From the NCBI RefSeq assembly GCF_000830505.1, contig NZ_JXOK01000022.1, positions 1 through 64,000 on the forward strand: a stretch of DNA of 64,000 nt, given 5' to 3'. The notes beneath the pieces were generated by a model. That model saw only the letters and a program-made list of their open reading frames with translations. It made no database searches and was not told the DNA's origin. The DNA comes from Vibrio mytili (lineage in GTDB: Bacteria; Pseudomonadota; Gammaproteobacteria; Enterobacterales; Vibrionaceae). How positions within the stretch are numbered: position 1 is the first letter of the stretch; each line of letters begins with the position of its first letter. Of the stretch, positions 47,526 through 57,641 are shown piece by piece. The translations under genes were made by a program, and so were the position numbers.

Positions 47526-48089
47526 ATGAAAAAGCTTATTACGTCTTTGGCAGTGGTTGCCGCTATTACATCACCAGCGGTTTTTGCTGATAGTACCCCG
47601 GTAATGTTTTCTACGATTGACCATACTAATGCGCCATCTCGATCAGAGGTGGGCGGCGTTCGTTTGGCGGTTTTGCATGGTCAGGTTAACGAAGTGAAAG
47701 GGATCGACTTTTCACTACTCGGTATGTCGGAAACGGATCGTACTACGGGCGTCAACTTTGGTCTTTTCTTTGGTGCAGCTAAAGTAAACCAAGACATGAA
47801 AGGAGCGTCGCTAGGTCTGGTTAACTGGAACGAAGGTCAAGCGACGGGTCTGAACTTAGGTGCGGTTAACATCACCAATAATGTGAAAGGCCTGAACTGG
47901 AGTGCGGTAAACTATTCGAAAGGTTACACCATGGCTGATGTGGGTTTGGCAAGTATTTCGAAGAAATCAAACTTCCAGCTCGGTATTTTTAACATGACTG
48001 ACCAAATTGATGGCGTGCAGATTGGTTTACTCAACTGTGCAGACAATGGGTTCTTGAAGTGCTTCCCACTGATTAACTTCGCAAAATAG
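47526..48089 (+). CDS. Exported repeat protein (LA_2272-like surface repeat family)
   Basis: 187 residues with a clear signal peptide (MKKLITSLAVVAAITSPAVFA, cleavage before DSTPV). The mature part is built of short degenerate repeats of the type G-x-N-h-G-h-h-N: GVNFGLFFGAAKV, GASLGLVNWNEG, GLNLGAVNITNNVKGLNWSAVNYSKG, FQLGIFNMTDQIDGVQIGLLNC. Such repeats occur in bacterial surface-repeat proteins and suggest a beta-solenoid. Two cysteines near the C-terminus (NCADNGFLKCF) could pair. A good ribosome site (CAGGAG) precedes it. The function is unknown; envelope location is inferred. Confidence 0.75.
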   Translation: MKKLITSLAVVAAITSPAVFADSTPVMFSTIDHTNAPSRSEVGGVRLAVLHGQVNEVKGIDFSLLGMSETDRTTGVNFGLFFGAAKVNQDMKGASLGLVNWNEGQATGLNLGAVNITNNVKGLNWSAVNYSKGYTMADVGLASISKKSNFQLGIFNMTDQIDGVQIGLLNCADNGFLKCFPLINFAK

Positions 48090-48121
48090 TTCATCGTTAA
48101 AAACGCAACAAGTCGAATTAC

Positions 48122-48156
48122 AAAGACCCCGCTTACTTATCGGGGTCTTTTTCTTT
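48122..48156 (+). terminator. Terminator of the repeat-protein gene
   Basis: AAAGACCCC/GGGGTCTTT stem with an 11-base loop followed by TTCTTT. Confidence 0.88.
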
Positions 48157-48171
48157 CTAGAACGCGGCGAA

Positions 48172-48666
48172 TTACTTGATTAAACGTGAAGACTTTCTGC
48201 GTTGTATTCTTTGATGTACGCCACGGCGAAGCGACTTAATGTGGCGCTCTGCTTCATCAACGCCGAGTAGAACCGTTAAGGCAAGTAAAGTGATGACCAC
48301 AGACTGCATCAAGTAACCTAGCCCTATCATTAGGCCTAATCCAGCAAGGACCCAAATCACAGCGGCGGAAGTCACGCCATGGATCTTTCCATCTAAGGTC
48401 ATCATCACGCCCGCGCCGAGAAAGCCAACTCCGGTGATGATTTGGCCGAGTACGCGCGCTTGATCCAGCGTATTCGGTGATAAAGATACCGCCATCGACA
48501 TAAACAGGTAGGTGCCTGATATGATCAATATTGCGGTGCGAATACCGACTGGTTTTCCTCGGGTTTGACGTTCTATACCAATCATTAACCCATTGATGGC
48601 ACAACATAATAGAGCTGGCCAGCTGAATGGGCCAAGATCGAAAATCTGTGCGAGTGTTATCTGCAT
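48172..48666 (-). CDS. MgtC/SapB family membrane protein
   Basis: 164 residues with four to five hydrophobic segments in the MgtC N-terminal domain: ALLCCAINGLMIGIERQTRGKPVGIRTAILI, VLGQIITGVGFLGAGVMM, and GVTSAAVIWVLAGLGLMIGLG. I start at MQITLAQIFDLGPFSW (48666) after TTGGAGGTC. It lacks the C-terminal ACT-like domain of Salmonella MgtC. MgtC proteins are linked to Mg2+ limitation, acid and ATP-synthase control; the role of this short type is not known. Confidence 0.85.
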   Translation of the reverse strand: MQITLAQIFDLGPFSWPALLCCAINGLMIGIERQTRGKPVGIRTAILIISGTYLFMSMAVSLSPNTLDQARVLGQIITGVGFLGAGVMMTLDGKIHGVTSAAVIWVLAGLGLMIGLGYLMQSVVITLLALTVLLGVDEAERHIKSLRRGVHQRIQRRKSSRLIK

Positions 48667-48762
48667 CTTGACCTCCAAAAAAAGCGGAGTATGCACAGGT
48701 GCCTGCTTCAAAGCGAACAAAAAGAAATGCTCGTCACGACAAATAGGCGTTGATTTATTCGC

Positions 48763-49785
48763 TTATTCCAAATGCAGATCGAGTGGCGTTTTACTTGGTC
48801 TACCACCGATCTCCCGAGTTAGCTTGGGTACCAAATAACCCGATACACGCGTAATCAAGCCACGCATGATGTCTTTCGCTTCCTCGTCAGAGACAAAGTA
48901 GTGTGCAGCGCCCTGTACTTTGTCTAACACATGCAGGTAATAAGGCAATACATGGGCATCGAATAACGCCTCACTCAAGGCCACTTGGGCGTTGATAGAG
49001 TCGTTGACACCTTTGAGCAATACGCTTTGGTTTAATAAGGTGACGCCAGCCTTCTTGAGTTTAAACAGCTGAGCGGAGAGCTCTGCGCTTATTTCGTGGG
49101 CGTGGTTGATATGCGTGACAAGGATTACGTGTAGTCGAGTGCTGCTGAAGATTTGGCATAATTCTTCTGTAATACGTGCTGGGATCACGACTGGCAGACG
49201 GCTGTGAATACGAACGCGCTTAATATGCGGGATTTGCGCGATACTCTCGATAAGCCAACGTAGTTCATCATCCTTGGCCATTAAAGGGTCACCACCAGAT
49301 AAGATCACTTCATTCAGCTCTGGGTGCTGCTCGATATAAGCCAAGCTTTGTGCCCAAACTTGTTTACCTCCTTTGTTATCTTGATAAGGAAAATGACGGC
49401 GGAAGCAGTAGCGACAATTAATAGCACAACCACCTTTGACGATCATCAGGGCACGGTTGCGATATTTGTGCAGTAAGCCAGGGACCTCGTTGTTTTGTTC
49501 GTCAAGTGGATCACTGGAGTAACCTGTGTGCACTTCAAATTCTTCGCTCAAGGGTAAAACCTGACGCAAAAGAGGGTCTTTAGGATTGCCTTTTTCCATT
49601 CTATCGACAAAACTTTGCGGTACACGCTGTGCAAACAGCTTGCGCGCAGCAAACCCGTCTTGCCACGGTGACGGATCGATTTCGAGTTTTTCGAGCAATA
49701 TTGCAGGATCTGAGATCCCATTCGCCAATTGTTTGAGCCAGTTTTGCTCAACAGAATCGACTTTTCGGGTTATTATGTGTGGCAT
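48763..49785 (-). CDS. epmB: EF-P-(R)-beta-lysine-forming lysine 2,3-aminomutase
   Basis: Radical-SAM, PLP-dependent enzyme that turns (S)-alpha-lysine into (R)-beta-lysine for EF-P modification. 340 residues. The iron-sulphur motif CAINCRYCFRRHFPY has the CX3CX2C spacing; EVILSGGDPLM and RIHSRLPVVIPARIT are KamA-type. It begins PHIITRKVDSVEQNWLKQLAN like E. coli YjeK. It is divergent from efp by 32 bases, so their promoters overlap. Confidence 0.95.
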   Translation of the reverse strand: MPHIITRKVDSVEQNWLKQLANGISDPAILLEKLEIDPSPWQDGFAARKLFAQRVPQSFVDRMEKGNPKDPLLRQVLPLSEEFEVHTGYSSDPLDEQNNEVPGLLHKYRNRALMIVKGGCAINCRYCFRRHFPYQDNKGGKQVWAQSLAYIEQHPELNEVILSGGDPLMAKDDELRWLIESIAQIPHIKRVRIHSRLPVVIPARITEELCQIFSSTRLHVILVTHINHAHEISAELSAQLFKLKKAGVTLLNQSVLLKGVNDSINAQVALSEALFDAHVLPYYLHVLDKVQGAAHYFVSDEEAKDIMRGLITRVSGYLVPKLTREIGGRPSKTPLDLHLE

Positions 49786-49817
49786 TGAATTTAGCTCTAA
49801 GAATGTAAGAGGAAAAA

Positions 49818-50384
49818 ATGGCTACAGTTAGCACCAATGAATTTAAAGGCGGTCTTAAATTAATGCTTGATAACGAGCCTTGTGTCATTCTGGAAAACGA
49901 ATACGTTAAACCAGGGAAAGGCCAAGCGTTCAACCGCGTTAAAATTCGTAAACTTCTTTCTGGTAAAGTGCTAGAGAAAACATTTAAGTCTGGTGACACA
50001 TGTGAAGTCGCAGACGTAATGGATATCGACCTAGATTATCTATATTCAGACGGTGAATTCTACCACTTTATGAACAATGAGACGTTTGAACAGATCGCAG
50101 CAGATGCAAAAGCGGTCGGTGAAAACGCGAAATGGTTGGTAGAAAACAACACTTGTATGATTACGCTTTGGAACGGTAACCCTATTTCCGTCACACCACC
50201 AAACTTTGTTGAGCTGGAAGTCGTAGATACTGATCCGGGTCTGAAAGGTGATACTCAAGGTACCGGTGGTAAACCTGCAACACTAACGACTGGCGCCGTT
50301 GTTCGTGTGCCTCTATTTATTGCGATTGGCGAAGTGATCAAAGTGGACACTCGTACTGCTGAATACGTAGGTCGTGTGAAGTAA
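49818..50384 (+). CDS. efp: Elongation factor P
   Basis: Rescues ribosomes stalled at polyproline stretches. 188 residues in three beta-barrel domains. The modified lysine is Lys34 in [15 protein letters not shown], the EpmA/EpmB target type. The C-terminal domain has [37 protein letters not shown]. Divergent from epmB; epmA lies 4 kb downstream beyond frd. Confidence 0.98.
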   Translation: MATVSTNEFKGGLKLMLDNEPCVILENEYVKPGKGQAFNRVKIRKLLSGKVLEKTFKSGDTCEVADVMDIDLDYLYSDGEFYHFMNNETFEQIAADAKAVGENAKWLVENNTCMITLWNGNPISVTPPNFVELEVVDTDPGLKGDTQGTGGKPATLTTGAVVRVPLFIAIGEVIKVDTRTAEYVGRVK

Positions 50385-50400
50385 TTTTCTGCTTCTCAGA

Positions 50401-50428
50401 AAAGGTCGCTTTGGCGGCCTTTTTTATT
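50401..50428 (+). terminator. Terminator of efp
   Basis: AAAGGTCGC/GCGGCCTTT stem with a TTTG loop followed by TTTATT. Confidence 0.85.
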
Positions 50429-50519
50429 GCTTGTTGTTTGGCTTGAGTCTGGTGTTTTTCAACAGAACCGCATCGGGCTCATCAGCGATTCCTATTTCCA
50501 CAAAGGTCTTATTTCAAAA

Positions 50520-50600
50520 AGATCATGGGTGGTCTAAAGCTTTAAAAGCAATTAGATCATGGGTAACTAAATGCTTTTATAGTAAAAAGATCATCGATGA
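50520..50600. repeat. 34-bp-phased GATC repeat
   Basis: AGATCAT recurs at 50520, 50554 and 50588, exactly 34 bases apart. The first two copies extend to AGATCATGGGT and are followed by related A/T-rich segments containing TAAA and GCTTT. The third is AGATCATCGATGACC. All carry a Dam site. The array lies between two convergent terminators and codes for nothing visible. Confidence 0.7.
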
Positions 50601-50603
50601 CCA

Positions 50604-50638
50604 AAAACAAAAGAAGCTGGCATATTGCCAGCTTCTTG
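50604..50638 (-). terminator. Terminator of the frd operon
   Basis: Perfect 12-base arms AAGAAGCTGGCA/TGCCAGCTTCTT; on the minus strand TTTGTTTTTGG follows. It begins 16 bases past the frdD stop. Confidence 0.9.
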
Positions 50639-50653
50639 TTGCTAGTCAGTACC

Positions 50654-51031
50654 TTAAATCATGAAGATAAAGATAATAGACAGTGCAGTAATTAGACCTG
50701 CAAAGGCGTAACACGCGACTTTACCAACCACACCAGTGTGGAATTTAAGGTCATGCATGCCGTGGTGTACGCGGTGCATAGCATGCCACATTGGCAGTGC
50801 TAGCGTACCGATGATGAATAATGCGCCAATGATGCTGGTGGCGAATTCAGAGACACGTTCGTAGCTCATGGCCTCTGCATCAATCACACCAAGTGGCACC
50901 AGGATACCGAGTACAAGTACAGTGATTGGCGTAATCATCGCAAACCAAGTACCACCCGCACCGAATAACCCCCACCAGATTGGCTCATCAGAACGTGCTG
51001 GTGCTTTATCTACACTATAATTTGGTTTCAT
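50654..51031 (-). CDS. frdD: Fumarate reductase membrane anchor subunit D
   Basis: Inner-membrane anchor, 125 residues with three hydrophobic segments ([73 protein letters not shown]). With FrdC it binds menaquinol. The [13 protein letters not shown]-terminus is typical. Last gene of frdABCD, 12 bases behind frdC. Confidence 0.95.
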   Translation of the reverse strand: MKPNYSVDKAPARSDEPIWWGLFGAGGTWFAMITPITVLVLGILVPLGVIDAEAMSYERVSEFATSIIGALFIIGTLALPMWHAMHRVHHGMHDLKFHTGVVGKVACYAFAGLITALSIIFIFMI

Positions 51032-51043
51032 TATTTCCGCTCC

Positions 51044-51427
51044 TTACACCACGATGAGAACAATCAGTGAGATGAATGCCACTGCTGCCCATTGAGTCAA
51101 TACGATGATCTTTTTATCCACTGGTTTACCTTTTAAACGGATAGGCATAACCTGTGGCATCATGCTGAAGAAGGTTTGTGCATGGAATAGGCTGCCCAGT
51201 AGCGCAACGATATTGATTGCGACTACAATTGGGTTAGCCATAAAGTCTAACCAACCTTGCCAAGCTTCAGGACCTTTCACGAGTGAACCCAAACCGAAAG
51301 TCAGGAAAATAGTGAATAGGATAAGAGGAAGGACCGTTGCTTCACGTACCATATAGAAGCGATAGAACGGATGATCTTTCCACCAAGTGCGCTTTACTTC
51401 ACGAACGTAAGGTTTACGATTACTCAT
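51044..51427 (-). CDS. frdC: Fumarate reductase membrane anchor subunit C
   Basis: Membrane anchor with three segments. The first ATG (51433) overlaps the frdB stop, but the ATG at 51427 is better spaced from the GAGGAGG ribosome site inside frdB and gives MSNRKPYVREVKRTWWKDHPFYRFYMVREAT, 127 residues. The quinol-site glutamate lies in MVREATVLPL. It passes electrons from menaquinol to FrdB. Confidence 0.94.
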   Translation of the reverse strand: MSNRKPYVREVKRTWWKDHPFYRFYMVREATVLPLILFTIFLTFGLGSLVKGPEAWQGWLDFMANPIVVAINIVALLGSLFHAQTFFSMMPQVMPIRLKGKPVDKKIIVLTQWAAVAFISLIVLIVV

Positions 51428-51429
51428 CC

Positions 51430-52188
51430 TCATGCCTCCTCTTGAGTTGGTTTGCCATCAGGCTTAAGCATGGCAATCACAAAGTCCATTGAAGACTCAA
51501 CTTTACCTTGGTTAACCGCAGCAGCAGGGTCGACACTCTTTGGACACACCTCAGAGCAGTAGCCGACGAAAGTACAACCCCATGCACCGTTTTCACCATT
51601 GATCAGCTTCATACGTTCTGCTTTACCGTTGTCACGGCTGTCTAGGTTGTAGCGATGTGCCAGTGTTAAAGCCGCAGGCCCAATAAACTCCGGGTTTAAG
51701 CCAAACTGCGGACAGGCTGCGTAACAAAGACCACAGTTAATACAACCAGCAAATTGCTTGTATTTCGCCATTTGCTCTGGTGTTTGTAGGTTAGTGCCGT
51801 CCTCTGGTTTACGGTCGTTACCGATGATGTAAGGTTTGATTGCTTCAAGACGTTCGATAAACGGTGTCATATCAACAATCAAGTCTTTCTCGATAGGGAA
51901 ATTCGCCAATGGCTCAATTTTTAGACCGTTAGGGTAGTCACGTAGGAAGCTCTTACAAGCGAGTTTAGGGACACCGTTCACCATGATGCCGCACGAGCCA
52001 CAGATTGCCATACGGCAAGACCAGCGGTATGACAGATCTTTGTCTAGGTTGTCTTTGATGTAACCTATCGCGTCGAGTACCGACATGGTTTCATCGAAGG
52101 GGACTTCGAAAGTTTGTAAATGCGGCTCTGCGTCTTTCTCTGGGTCATAACGCAGAATGTCGATTTTCTGAATGCGGTTTGCTGGCAT
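51430..52188 (-). CDS. frdB: Fumarate reductase iron-sulphur subunit B
   Basis: Electron-transfer subunit with three clusters. The 2Fe-2S ligands are in [22 protein letters not shown], and the 4Fe-4S and 3Fe-4S ligands in [14 protein letters not shown] and [17 protein letters not shown]. 252 residues. Its ATG overlaps the frdA stop (TAATG), implying translational coupling. Confidence 0.98.
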   Translation of the reverse strand: MPANRIQKIDILRYDPEKDAEPHLQTFEVPFDETMSVLDAIGYIKDNLDKDLSYRWSCRMAICGSCGIMVNGVPKLACKSFLRDYPNGLKIEPLANFPIEKDLIVDMTPFIERLEAIKPYIIGNDRKPEDGTNLQTPEQMAKYKQFAGCINCGLCYAACPQFGLNPEFIGPAALTLAHRYNLDSRDNGKAERMKLINGENGAWGCTFVGYCSEVCPKSVDPAAAVNQGKVESSMDFVIAMLKPDGKPTQEEA

Positions 52189-53996
52189 TATGCTTGCTCC
52201 TCTGCGTTTTTCGCGGCTTCTTCTGCTGCTGCGGCTTTTTCTGCCGCCTCACCGTATAGACGCGCTTTTGGCTGTGATTTAGTGATGGTGACATTGCTGT
52301 AATCAATGCTTGGTGCAGCGTCTGGCTGGTAGAAAGCCAGAGAGTGCTTCAAGAAGTTTTCATCATCACGTTCAGTACAGCCATCATCTAAGCGTTGGTG
52401 TGCACCACGAGACTCTTTACGCAGAATCGCCGAATGTACCATCGCTTCCGCAACTTCAAGACCGTAACCGACTTCAATTGCGTATAGCAGGTCAGTGTTG
52501 AACACTTTGCCTTTGTCTTTAATCTTGATGCGCTTGTAGCGTTCTTTCAGCTCGGTAATTTTGTTGATGGTTTCTTGCATCAAGTCTTCTTGACGATAGA
52601 TACCACAACCCGCTTCCATGGTGTGTCCCATTTCTGTACGGATATCCGCCCAGTTTTCATCGCCTTCTTGGTTCATTAGCGCGGCGATTCTTTCTTCAAC
52701 GGCTTTCATTTGCTCATTTATCGCTGTGTCGTTCCAGCCTTTGAATTCGGCTGCACGTTTCACGGCGTTTTCACCCGCTACGCGACCAAAGACTACAAAC
52801 TCAGCGAGTGAGTTAGAGCCAAGGCGGTTTGCACCGTGCAGACCAACAGAAGCACATTCACCGACAGCAAATAGGCCTTTAATGCGAGTTTCACAGCCAC
52901 CGTTGGTCTCGATACCACCCATGGTGTAGTGCACCGTTGGTCGAATTGGGATTGGTTCTTTGGCGGGATCAACGTTAACGTACGCTTTCGCCAATTCACA
53001 AATGAACGGAAGACGCTCTTGTAGGTACTCTTCACCTAGATGGCGAAGGTCGAGATGCACCACATCACCGAGAGGGTGTTTGATGGTGTTACCTTTTTGC
53101 TGTTCATGCCAGAATGCTTGAGACACTTTGTCGCGTGGACCCAGTTCCATGTATTTGTTTTTTGGCTCGCCAACTGGCGTCTCTGGGCCCATGCCATAGT
53201 CCTGAAGATAGCGGTAGCCGTTTTTGTTGACGATGATACCACCTTCACCACGACAACCTTCCGTCATGAGGATACCAGTGCCAGGTAGACCGGTAGGGTG
53301 GTATTGAACGAATTCCATATCACGTAGAGGGACACCATGACGGTAAGCCATTGCCATGCCGTCACCAGTAACAATACCGCCGTTGGTGTTGCAGTGGTAA
53401 ACACGACCTGCGCCACCAGTAGCAAGGACAACCGATTTTGCTTTAATTGTAACCAGCTCACCTTCAGACATGTGAATCGCGACAAGACCTTGTACTTCAC
53501 CCTCGTCAACAAGTAGGTCTAGTACAAAGTACTCATCAAAACGCTTGATATTGCTGTACTTCATCGAAGTTTGGAATAAGGTATGAAGCATGTGGAAGCC
53601 AGTTTTATCTGCAGCAAACCACGTACGCTCAACTTTCATACCACCAAAACGACGAACGTTCACTTCACCGTTTTCTTTACGGCTCCATGGGCAACCCCAT
53701 TGCTCCATTTGGATCATTTCTCGAGTCGAGTTTTCTACAAAATATTCAACAACATCCTGCTCACATAGCCAGTCACCACCACCAACGGTGTCGTTAAAGT
53801 GATTGTCTAGGCTATCTTCTTCCTTGATAACAGCCGCTGAGCCACCTTCTGCCGCGACCGTGTGAGATCGCATAGGATAAACTTTAGAAATCAGAGCGAC
53901 TTCTAAGTCTGGGTTTGCTTCTGCTGCTGCAATTGCTGTACGAAGACCAGCGCCGCCGGCGCCGATGACTGCGATATCTGTGATAATAGTTTGCAC
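52188..53996 (-). CDS. frdA: Fumarate reductase flavoprotein subunit A
   Basis: Reduces fumarate to succinate as the terminal step of anaerobic fumarate respiration. 602 residues. [20 protein letters not shown] binds FAD; the covalent FAD histidine lies in [15 protein letters not shown]; substrate-site residues are in [14 protein letters not shown] and [15 protein letters not shown]. The C-terminal 40 residues end in an alanine/glutamate-rich tail. First gene of frdABCD; its fumarate can come from aspA/dcuA in this window. Confidence 0.98.
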   Translation of the reverse strand: MQTIITDIAVIGAGGAGLRTAIAAAEANPDLEVALISKVYPMRSHTVAAEGGSAAVIKEEDSLDNHFNDTVGGGDWLCEQDVVEYFVENSTREMIQMEQWGCPWSRKENGEVNVRRFGGMKVERTWFAADKTGFHMLHTLFQTSMKYSNIKRFDEYFVLDLLVDEGEVQGLVAIHMSEGELVTIKAKSVVLATGGAGRVYHCNTNGGIVTGDGMAMAYRHGVPLRDMEFVQYHPTGLPGTGILMTEGCRGEGGIIVNKNGYRYLQDYGMGPETPVGEPKNKYMELGPRDKVSQAFWHEQQKGNTIKHPLGDVVHLDLRHLGEEYLQERLPFICELAKAYVNVDPAKEPIPIRPTVHYTMGGIETNGGCETRIKGLFAVGECASVGLHGANRLGSNSLAEFVVFGRVAGENAVKRAAEFKGWNDTAINEQMKAVEERIAALMNQEGDENWADIRTEMGHTMEAGCGIYRQEDLMQETINKITELKERYKRIKIKDKGKVFNTDLLYAIEVGYGLEVAEAMVHSAILRKESRGAHQRLDDGCTERDDENFLKHSLAFYQPDAAPSIDYSNVTITKSQPKARLYGEAAEKAAAAEEAAKNAEEQA

Positions 53997-54436
53997 AGTT
54001 ATCCTCCAGTGTGTGATTGCGGAAATCCGCTTGTTATTGTGGGGGTGAGGAGGTCGTAACAGAGAACTCCTCTAAAGTAGTACGGTTAGTGTAGAAGAGC
54101 TATGTGATAGAAAAATTGATTTATTTGGGGTTTTGCTTCAGTAATGCATACAAGAGCATAAAATTTATATGTAGTGTGATTGTTATCACGCCACTGAGAG
54201 CAGTAAAAACAGCAACAAAGCATTAATGTTAGGCAAGTGTTGCGCCATGTTTACCTCATTGATAACAACTTATGTATGGGATGTTTTTTGTTCTGCGGCG
54301 CAGAAAATTCGGGCTTCATCTGTATACTTGTTATGTGGACATGAGCATAAGAGATAAAAACCGTGCTCTTCAACTTTCAAAAGTATGTAAAATAGCGCAT
54401 CCAAACGCTGATTAAGTCTTGAAGAGATCTGTAACT
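53997..54436. other. Divergent regulatory region between frdA and epmA
   Basis: 440 AT-rich bases with no gene, holding both promoters and a CRP-type site at 54175-54190. I saw no good FNR box here, which is notable for a fumarate reductase operon. Confidence 0.55.
54175..54190. promoter_or_regulatory. CRP-type site upstream of frdA
   Basis: TGTGA-N6-TCACG matches nine of ten consensus bases of TGTGA-N6-TCACA. It lies about 180 bases upstream of frdA and 250 of epmA. Confidence 0.6.
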
Positions 54437-55408
54437 ATGCCTACGAATTGGCAACCTACTGCACCAATGGCACTATTACGCGAACGTGCCAAGCTCATTG
54501 CTTCTATCCGAGAATTCTTTGCACAGAGGCTGGTGATGGAAGTCGACACTCCGGCCATGAGCCATGCTACTGTGACCGATATTCATTTGCATACCTTTCA
54601 AACTGAGTTTGTCGGGCCAGGGTATGCCGATGGCAGTCAGCTATTTTTTGTGACAAGCCCTGAATTCCATATGAAACGCTTACTGGCCGCGGGCAGTGGT
54701 TGCATTTATCAGATCAACAAAGCTTTTCGTAATGAAGAAAATGGTCGTCATCACAACCCAGAGTTTTCTATGTTGGAGTGGTATCGAGTTGGCTTTGATC
54801 ATCATCAGTTGATGGACGAAATGGATGAGCTATTGCAGTTAGTTTTGAGTTGTGGTGCGGCCGTACGCATCACCTATCAGCAGGCATTTCTTGATGCTCT
54901 GGGCGTGTGCCCACTTGAAGGAACGATGGCAGAGCTAAAAAGCGTCGCTGCTCAACTTGGATTGAGTGATATTGCACAGCAGGAAGAGCATCGTGATACC
55001 TTACTCCAGCTTTTGTTTAGTGTTGGTGTTGAGACTAAAATTGGTCAGACTGTGCCTGCATTTGTTTATGACTTTCCTGCATCTCAAGCGGCGTTAGCAA
55101 AAATTAACCCACATGACCACCGGGTAGCAGAGCGTTTTGAGGTGTACTTTAAAGGGATTGAGTTGGCCAATGGATTTCATGAGCTCGACAACCCTCAAGA
55201 GCAACTTGCGCGCTTTGAGCAAGACAATAAAAAACGTGTTGAGATGGGGTTGCAGCCACAGCCAATCGACTATCACCTGATTGCTGCATTGCAAGCTGGT
55301 TTACCTGATTGTGCAGGCGTCGCGTTAGGTATTGATCGTCTTATTATGCTTGCATTGGGTTGCAATCATATCGATCAGGTGACTGCTTTCCCATTTCCCA
55401 TTGCGTAA
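54437..55408 (+). CDS. epmA: EF-P beta-lysine ligase EpmA
   Basis: Class II LysRS-like enzyme without an anticodon-binding domain that attaches beta-lysine to Lys34 of EF-P. 323 residues from ATG 54437 ([28 protein letters not shown]). Class II motifs: motif 2 [21 protein letters not shown] and motif 3 [17 protein letters not shown]. It sits on the far side of frdABCD from efp, as in E. coli. Confidence 0.97.
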   Translation: MPTNWQPTAPMALLRERAKLIASIREFFAQRLVMEVDTPAMSHATVTDIHLHTFQTEFVGPGYADGSQLFFVTSPEFHMKRLLAAGSGCIYQINKAFRNEENGRHHNPEFSMLEWYRVGFDHHQLMDEMDELLQLVLSCGAAVRITYQQAFLDALGVCPLEGTMAELKSVAAQLGLSDIAQQEEHRDTLLQLLFSVGVETKIGQTVPAFVYDFPASQAALAKINPHDHRVAERFEVYFKGIELANGFHELDNPQEQLARFEQDNKKRVEMGLQPQPIDYHLIAALQAGLPDCAGVALGIDRLIMLALGCNHIDQVTAFPFPIA

Positions 55409-55417
55409 GGATGTTTC

Positions 55418-55792
55418 ATGAACCGAACGATCGGACGTTGTATCATTTTCGCTTGTGCAACGATTATTGCGTATCTCTCTCTTAGTTCTGGTGAGCTGCA
55501 AAAGTGGGGGGATTTTACTTATCTCGATAAAGTACAACATCTGATGGCTTACAGCAGTTTTGCTTTCATCTCTTGTGCCTGTGTGGGCAACTGGCGGCAG
55601 CGGTGGATGGTCGCAATAGGGATCTTGTTGTTCAGTGCAAGCATTGAATGGTTGCAAGGTTACGTTGGCCGAGAGACATCTTTGTTCGACTTAGCTGCTA
55701 ATGGCACAGGTATTTTGACTGGTCTGTTAAGTTACCGTATTTGGGGGCTCTATCGACCTCGATGGGTGAAGTCGTTATACTCGATTCGTTAA
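55418..55792 (+). CDS. VanZ-like membrane protein
   Basis: 124 residues with about three to four hydrophobic segments. It carries the VanZ-like pattern YLSLSSGELQKWGDFTYLDKVQHLMAYSSFAF and SASIEWLQGYVGRETSLFDLAANGTG. The family is named from the teicoplanin-resistance protein VanZ, but most members, including this one, have no known function. It lies 9 bases behind epmA and 21 before the TetR gene, probably in one transcript. Confidence 0.85.
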   Translation: MNRTIGRCIIFACATIIAYLSLSSGELQKWGDFTYLDKVQHLMAYSSFAFISCACVGNWRQRWMVAIGILLFSASIEWLQGYVGRETSLFDLAANGTGILTGLLSYRIWGLYRPRWVKSLYSIR

Positions 55793-55813
55793 TGGAAAGG
55801 GAATCGAATAGCC

Positions 55814-56449
55814 ATGAAAACGCGCGACAAAATCGTCTACGCAGCATTGGAGTTGTTTAATCAACATGGTGAGCGCAACATTACCACCAATCATATAGCC
55901 GAACACATCGAAATCAGCCCAGGAAATCTTTACTACCATTTCCGCAATAAGCAAGAAATCGTGCGAGATATTTTTACGCTGTATGCCACGGAACTTTTAG
56001 AAAGGTTTACGCCTATGCAAGGCTCTCAAGAAAGTTTGACGATGCTCAAAAGCTATCTCGACTCGACCTTTACTTTGATGTGGAAGTACCGTTTCTTCTA
56101 CGCTAACTTGCCTGAAATTCTATCCCGTGATGAACAACTTCATGCGCAGTACATCGATGTTCAGGAAAAACTGCAAGGCAATTTAATTGCGATCATGCAA
56201 GAGTTTGTGGCACTGAAGTTACTTGAGGTTGATCAGCAACAGTTAAAATCACTCGTGTGTACATTGCATCTCATTGCGTGTAGCTGGCTATCGTATCAAT
56301 CTGCGATGCTGCCAAAAACCAACATTACTGAGCAGATGGTCAAACAAGGAATGCTGCAAATGGTTAATGTGGTGAAGCCGTTGGCAACGGAGCAGGGACT
56401 CGAACAATTGCTGTTGCTTGAAGGATCCGTCAGTGCTCTGCACGGCTAA
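55814..56449 (+). CDS. TetR-family transcriptional regulator
   Basis: 211 residues. The N-terminal helix-turn-helix (about 1-50) reads TRDKIVYAALELFNQHGERNITTNHIAEHIEISPGNLYYHFRNKQEIVRDIF, a clear TetR signature. The C-terminal helical domain resembles TetR_C-type regulators in which a ligand pocket is undefined. It lies behind the VanZ-like gene. The target genes are unknown. Confidence 0.9.
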   Translation: MKTRDKIVYAALELFNQHGERNITTNHIAEHIEISPGNLYYHFRNKQEIVRDIFTLYATELLERFTPMQGSQESLTMLKSYLDSTFTLMWKYRFFYANLPEILSRDEQLHAQYIDVQEKLQGNLIAIMQEFVALKLLEVDQQQLKSLVCTLHLIACSWLSYQSAMLPKTNITEQMVKQGMLQMVNVVKPLATEQGLEQLLLLEGSVSALHG

Positions 56450-56601
56450 TCGGCCTTATTCTCATTATTGCTACAACTCAATTCTCACTAATAAGTCGAC
56501 GCTTGGTTGACTTGTTAGCACACCTGCGCACAATAGGGTGAATTTCCTGCCCCAGTTGATTGAAGCTGGGGAATGACACCTGATAAAGGAACTATCATTC
56601 A

Positions 56602-57558
56602 ATGAATTACGATATTTTCAATGGCGATGCTGATGGCATCATTGCATTGTTACAATTACGTTTGGCCGACCCGGTTGATGCTCAGTTGGTGACGGGAGTT
56701 AAGCGTGATATTAAGCTGGTAGAAACCATCGAGGTGAAAGCAGGCGATGACTTAACGGTGTTAGATATTTCAATGGAAAAGAACATGGCTGGCCTAGAGC
56801 GTGCGTTAGAGCAAGGAGCGCATGTCTTTTACGCTGACCATCATAAAGCCGGAGATATTCCTCAGCATGGCAATTTGGATGCGCACATCGATTTGGATGC
56901 GAATATGTGTACCGCGTTGATCGTTGATCAGTTACTAAATGGCCAGTTTCATGAATGGGCAATTACCGCGGCTTATGGCGATAACTTGATCGCTAAAGCG
57001 GATGAGTTAGCCGATAAAGCGGGTTTAACGGCGGATCAGAAAGCCCAGCTTAAAGAATTAGGAACGCTGATCAACTACAACGGTTACGGTTCGAAAGTGG
57101 ATGATTTACATTTCCACCCTGCTGATTTGTATCAAGCGCTCTTACAATATGCTTCGCCTTTTGATGTTGTCTCAGATAAAGCGTCGCCATACTATCAACT
57201 TCAATCCGCTTACCAGCAAGACATGGAGGCGGCATTGTCCGTTCCTGCTCTGCATGAGAGCAAAACATTGAAACTGTTTGAGCTACCTAACAATGCGGCA
57301 TCGCGCCGAATCAGCGGTGTATATGGCAACTGGTTAGCCAACCAAACACCAGACTCGGCTCATGCCGTGTTAACCGAAAATGCTGATGGAACCTATACTG
57401 TGTCGCTGCGCGCGCCATTAAATAACAAGCAAGGTGCAGTCACTATTTGTGGTCAGTTTCCAACTGGTGGGGGCCGAGAGGCAGCGGCAGGCATTAATGC
57501 TTTAAGCAAAGAGGATGTCAGCGCGTTCATAAACGCGGTGGAAACGCATTACGCGTAA
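56602..57558 (+). CDS. DHH-family phosphoesterase
   Basis: 318 residues. The N-terminal DHH domain shows the metal motifs NYDIFNGDADGIIALLQL (DxDG), TVLDISMEK and FYADHHKAG (the DHH triad), with CTALIVDQLL after it. A C-terminal DHHA1-like region ends in TGGGREAAAGINAL, the nucleic acid- or nucleotide-binding glycine loop. Relatives include RecJ and NrnA nanoRNases and cyclic dinucleotide phosphodiesterases; sequence does not tell which substrate this one uses. Confidence 0.85.
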   Translation: MNYDIFNGDADGIIALLQLRLADPVDAQLVTGVKRDIKLVETIEVKAGDDLTVLDISMEKNMAGLERALEQGAHVFYADHHKAGDIPQHGNLDAHIDLDANMCTALIVDQLLNGQFHEWAITAAYGDNLIAKADELADKAGLTADQKAQLKELGTLINYNGYGSKVDDLHFHPADLYQALLQYASPFDVVSDKASPYYQLQSAYQQDMEAALSVPALHESKTLKLFELPNNAASRRISGVYGNWLANQTPDSAHAVLTENADGTYTVSLRAPLNNKQGAVTICGQFPTGGGREAAAGINALSKEDVSAFINAVETHYA

Positions 57559-57587
57559 CACGACAACCCTGCAGCAATAAGAAAAGT

Positions 57588-57614
57588 GAAAGGAGCCAAT
57601 CGGCTCCTTTTCTG
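57588..57614. terminator. Bidirectional terminator between the DHH gene and envC
   Basis: GAAAGGAGCC/GGCTCCTTTTC arms around an AAT-C loop between convergent genes, with T runs on both strands. Confidence 0.88.
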
Positions 57615-57641
57615 TTCCTAGGGGCTTACTATGATTAGCCT

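Noticed and set aside
50520..50600. Minimal CRISPR array
   Set aside because: Only a 7-11-base core repeats, the spacers are similar to each other, and no cas gene is in the window.
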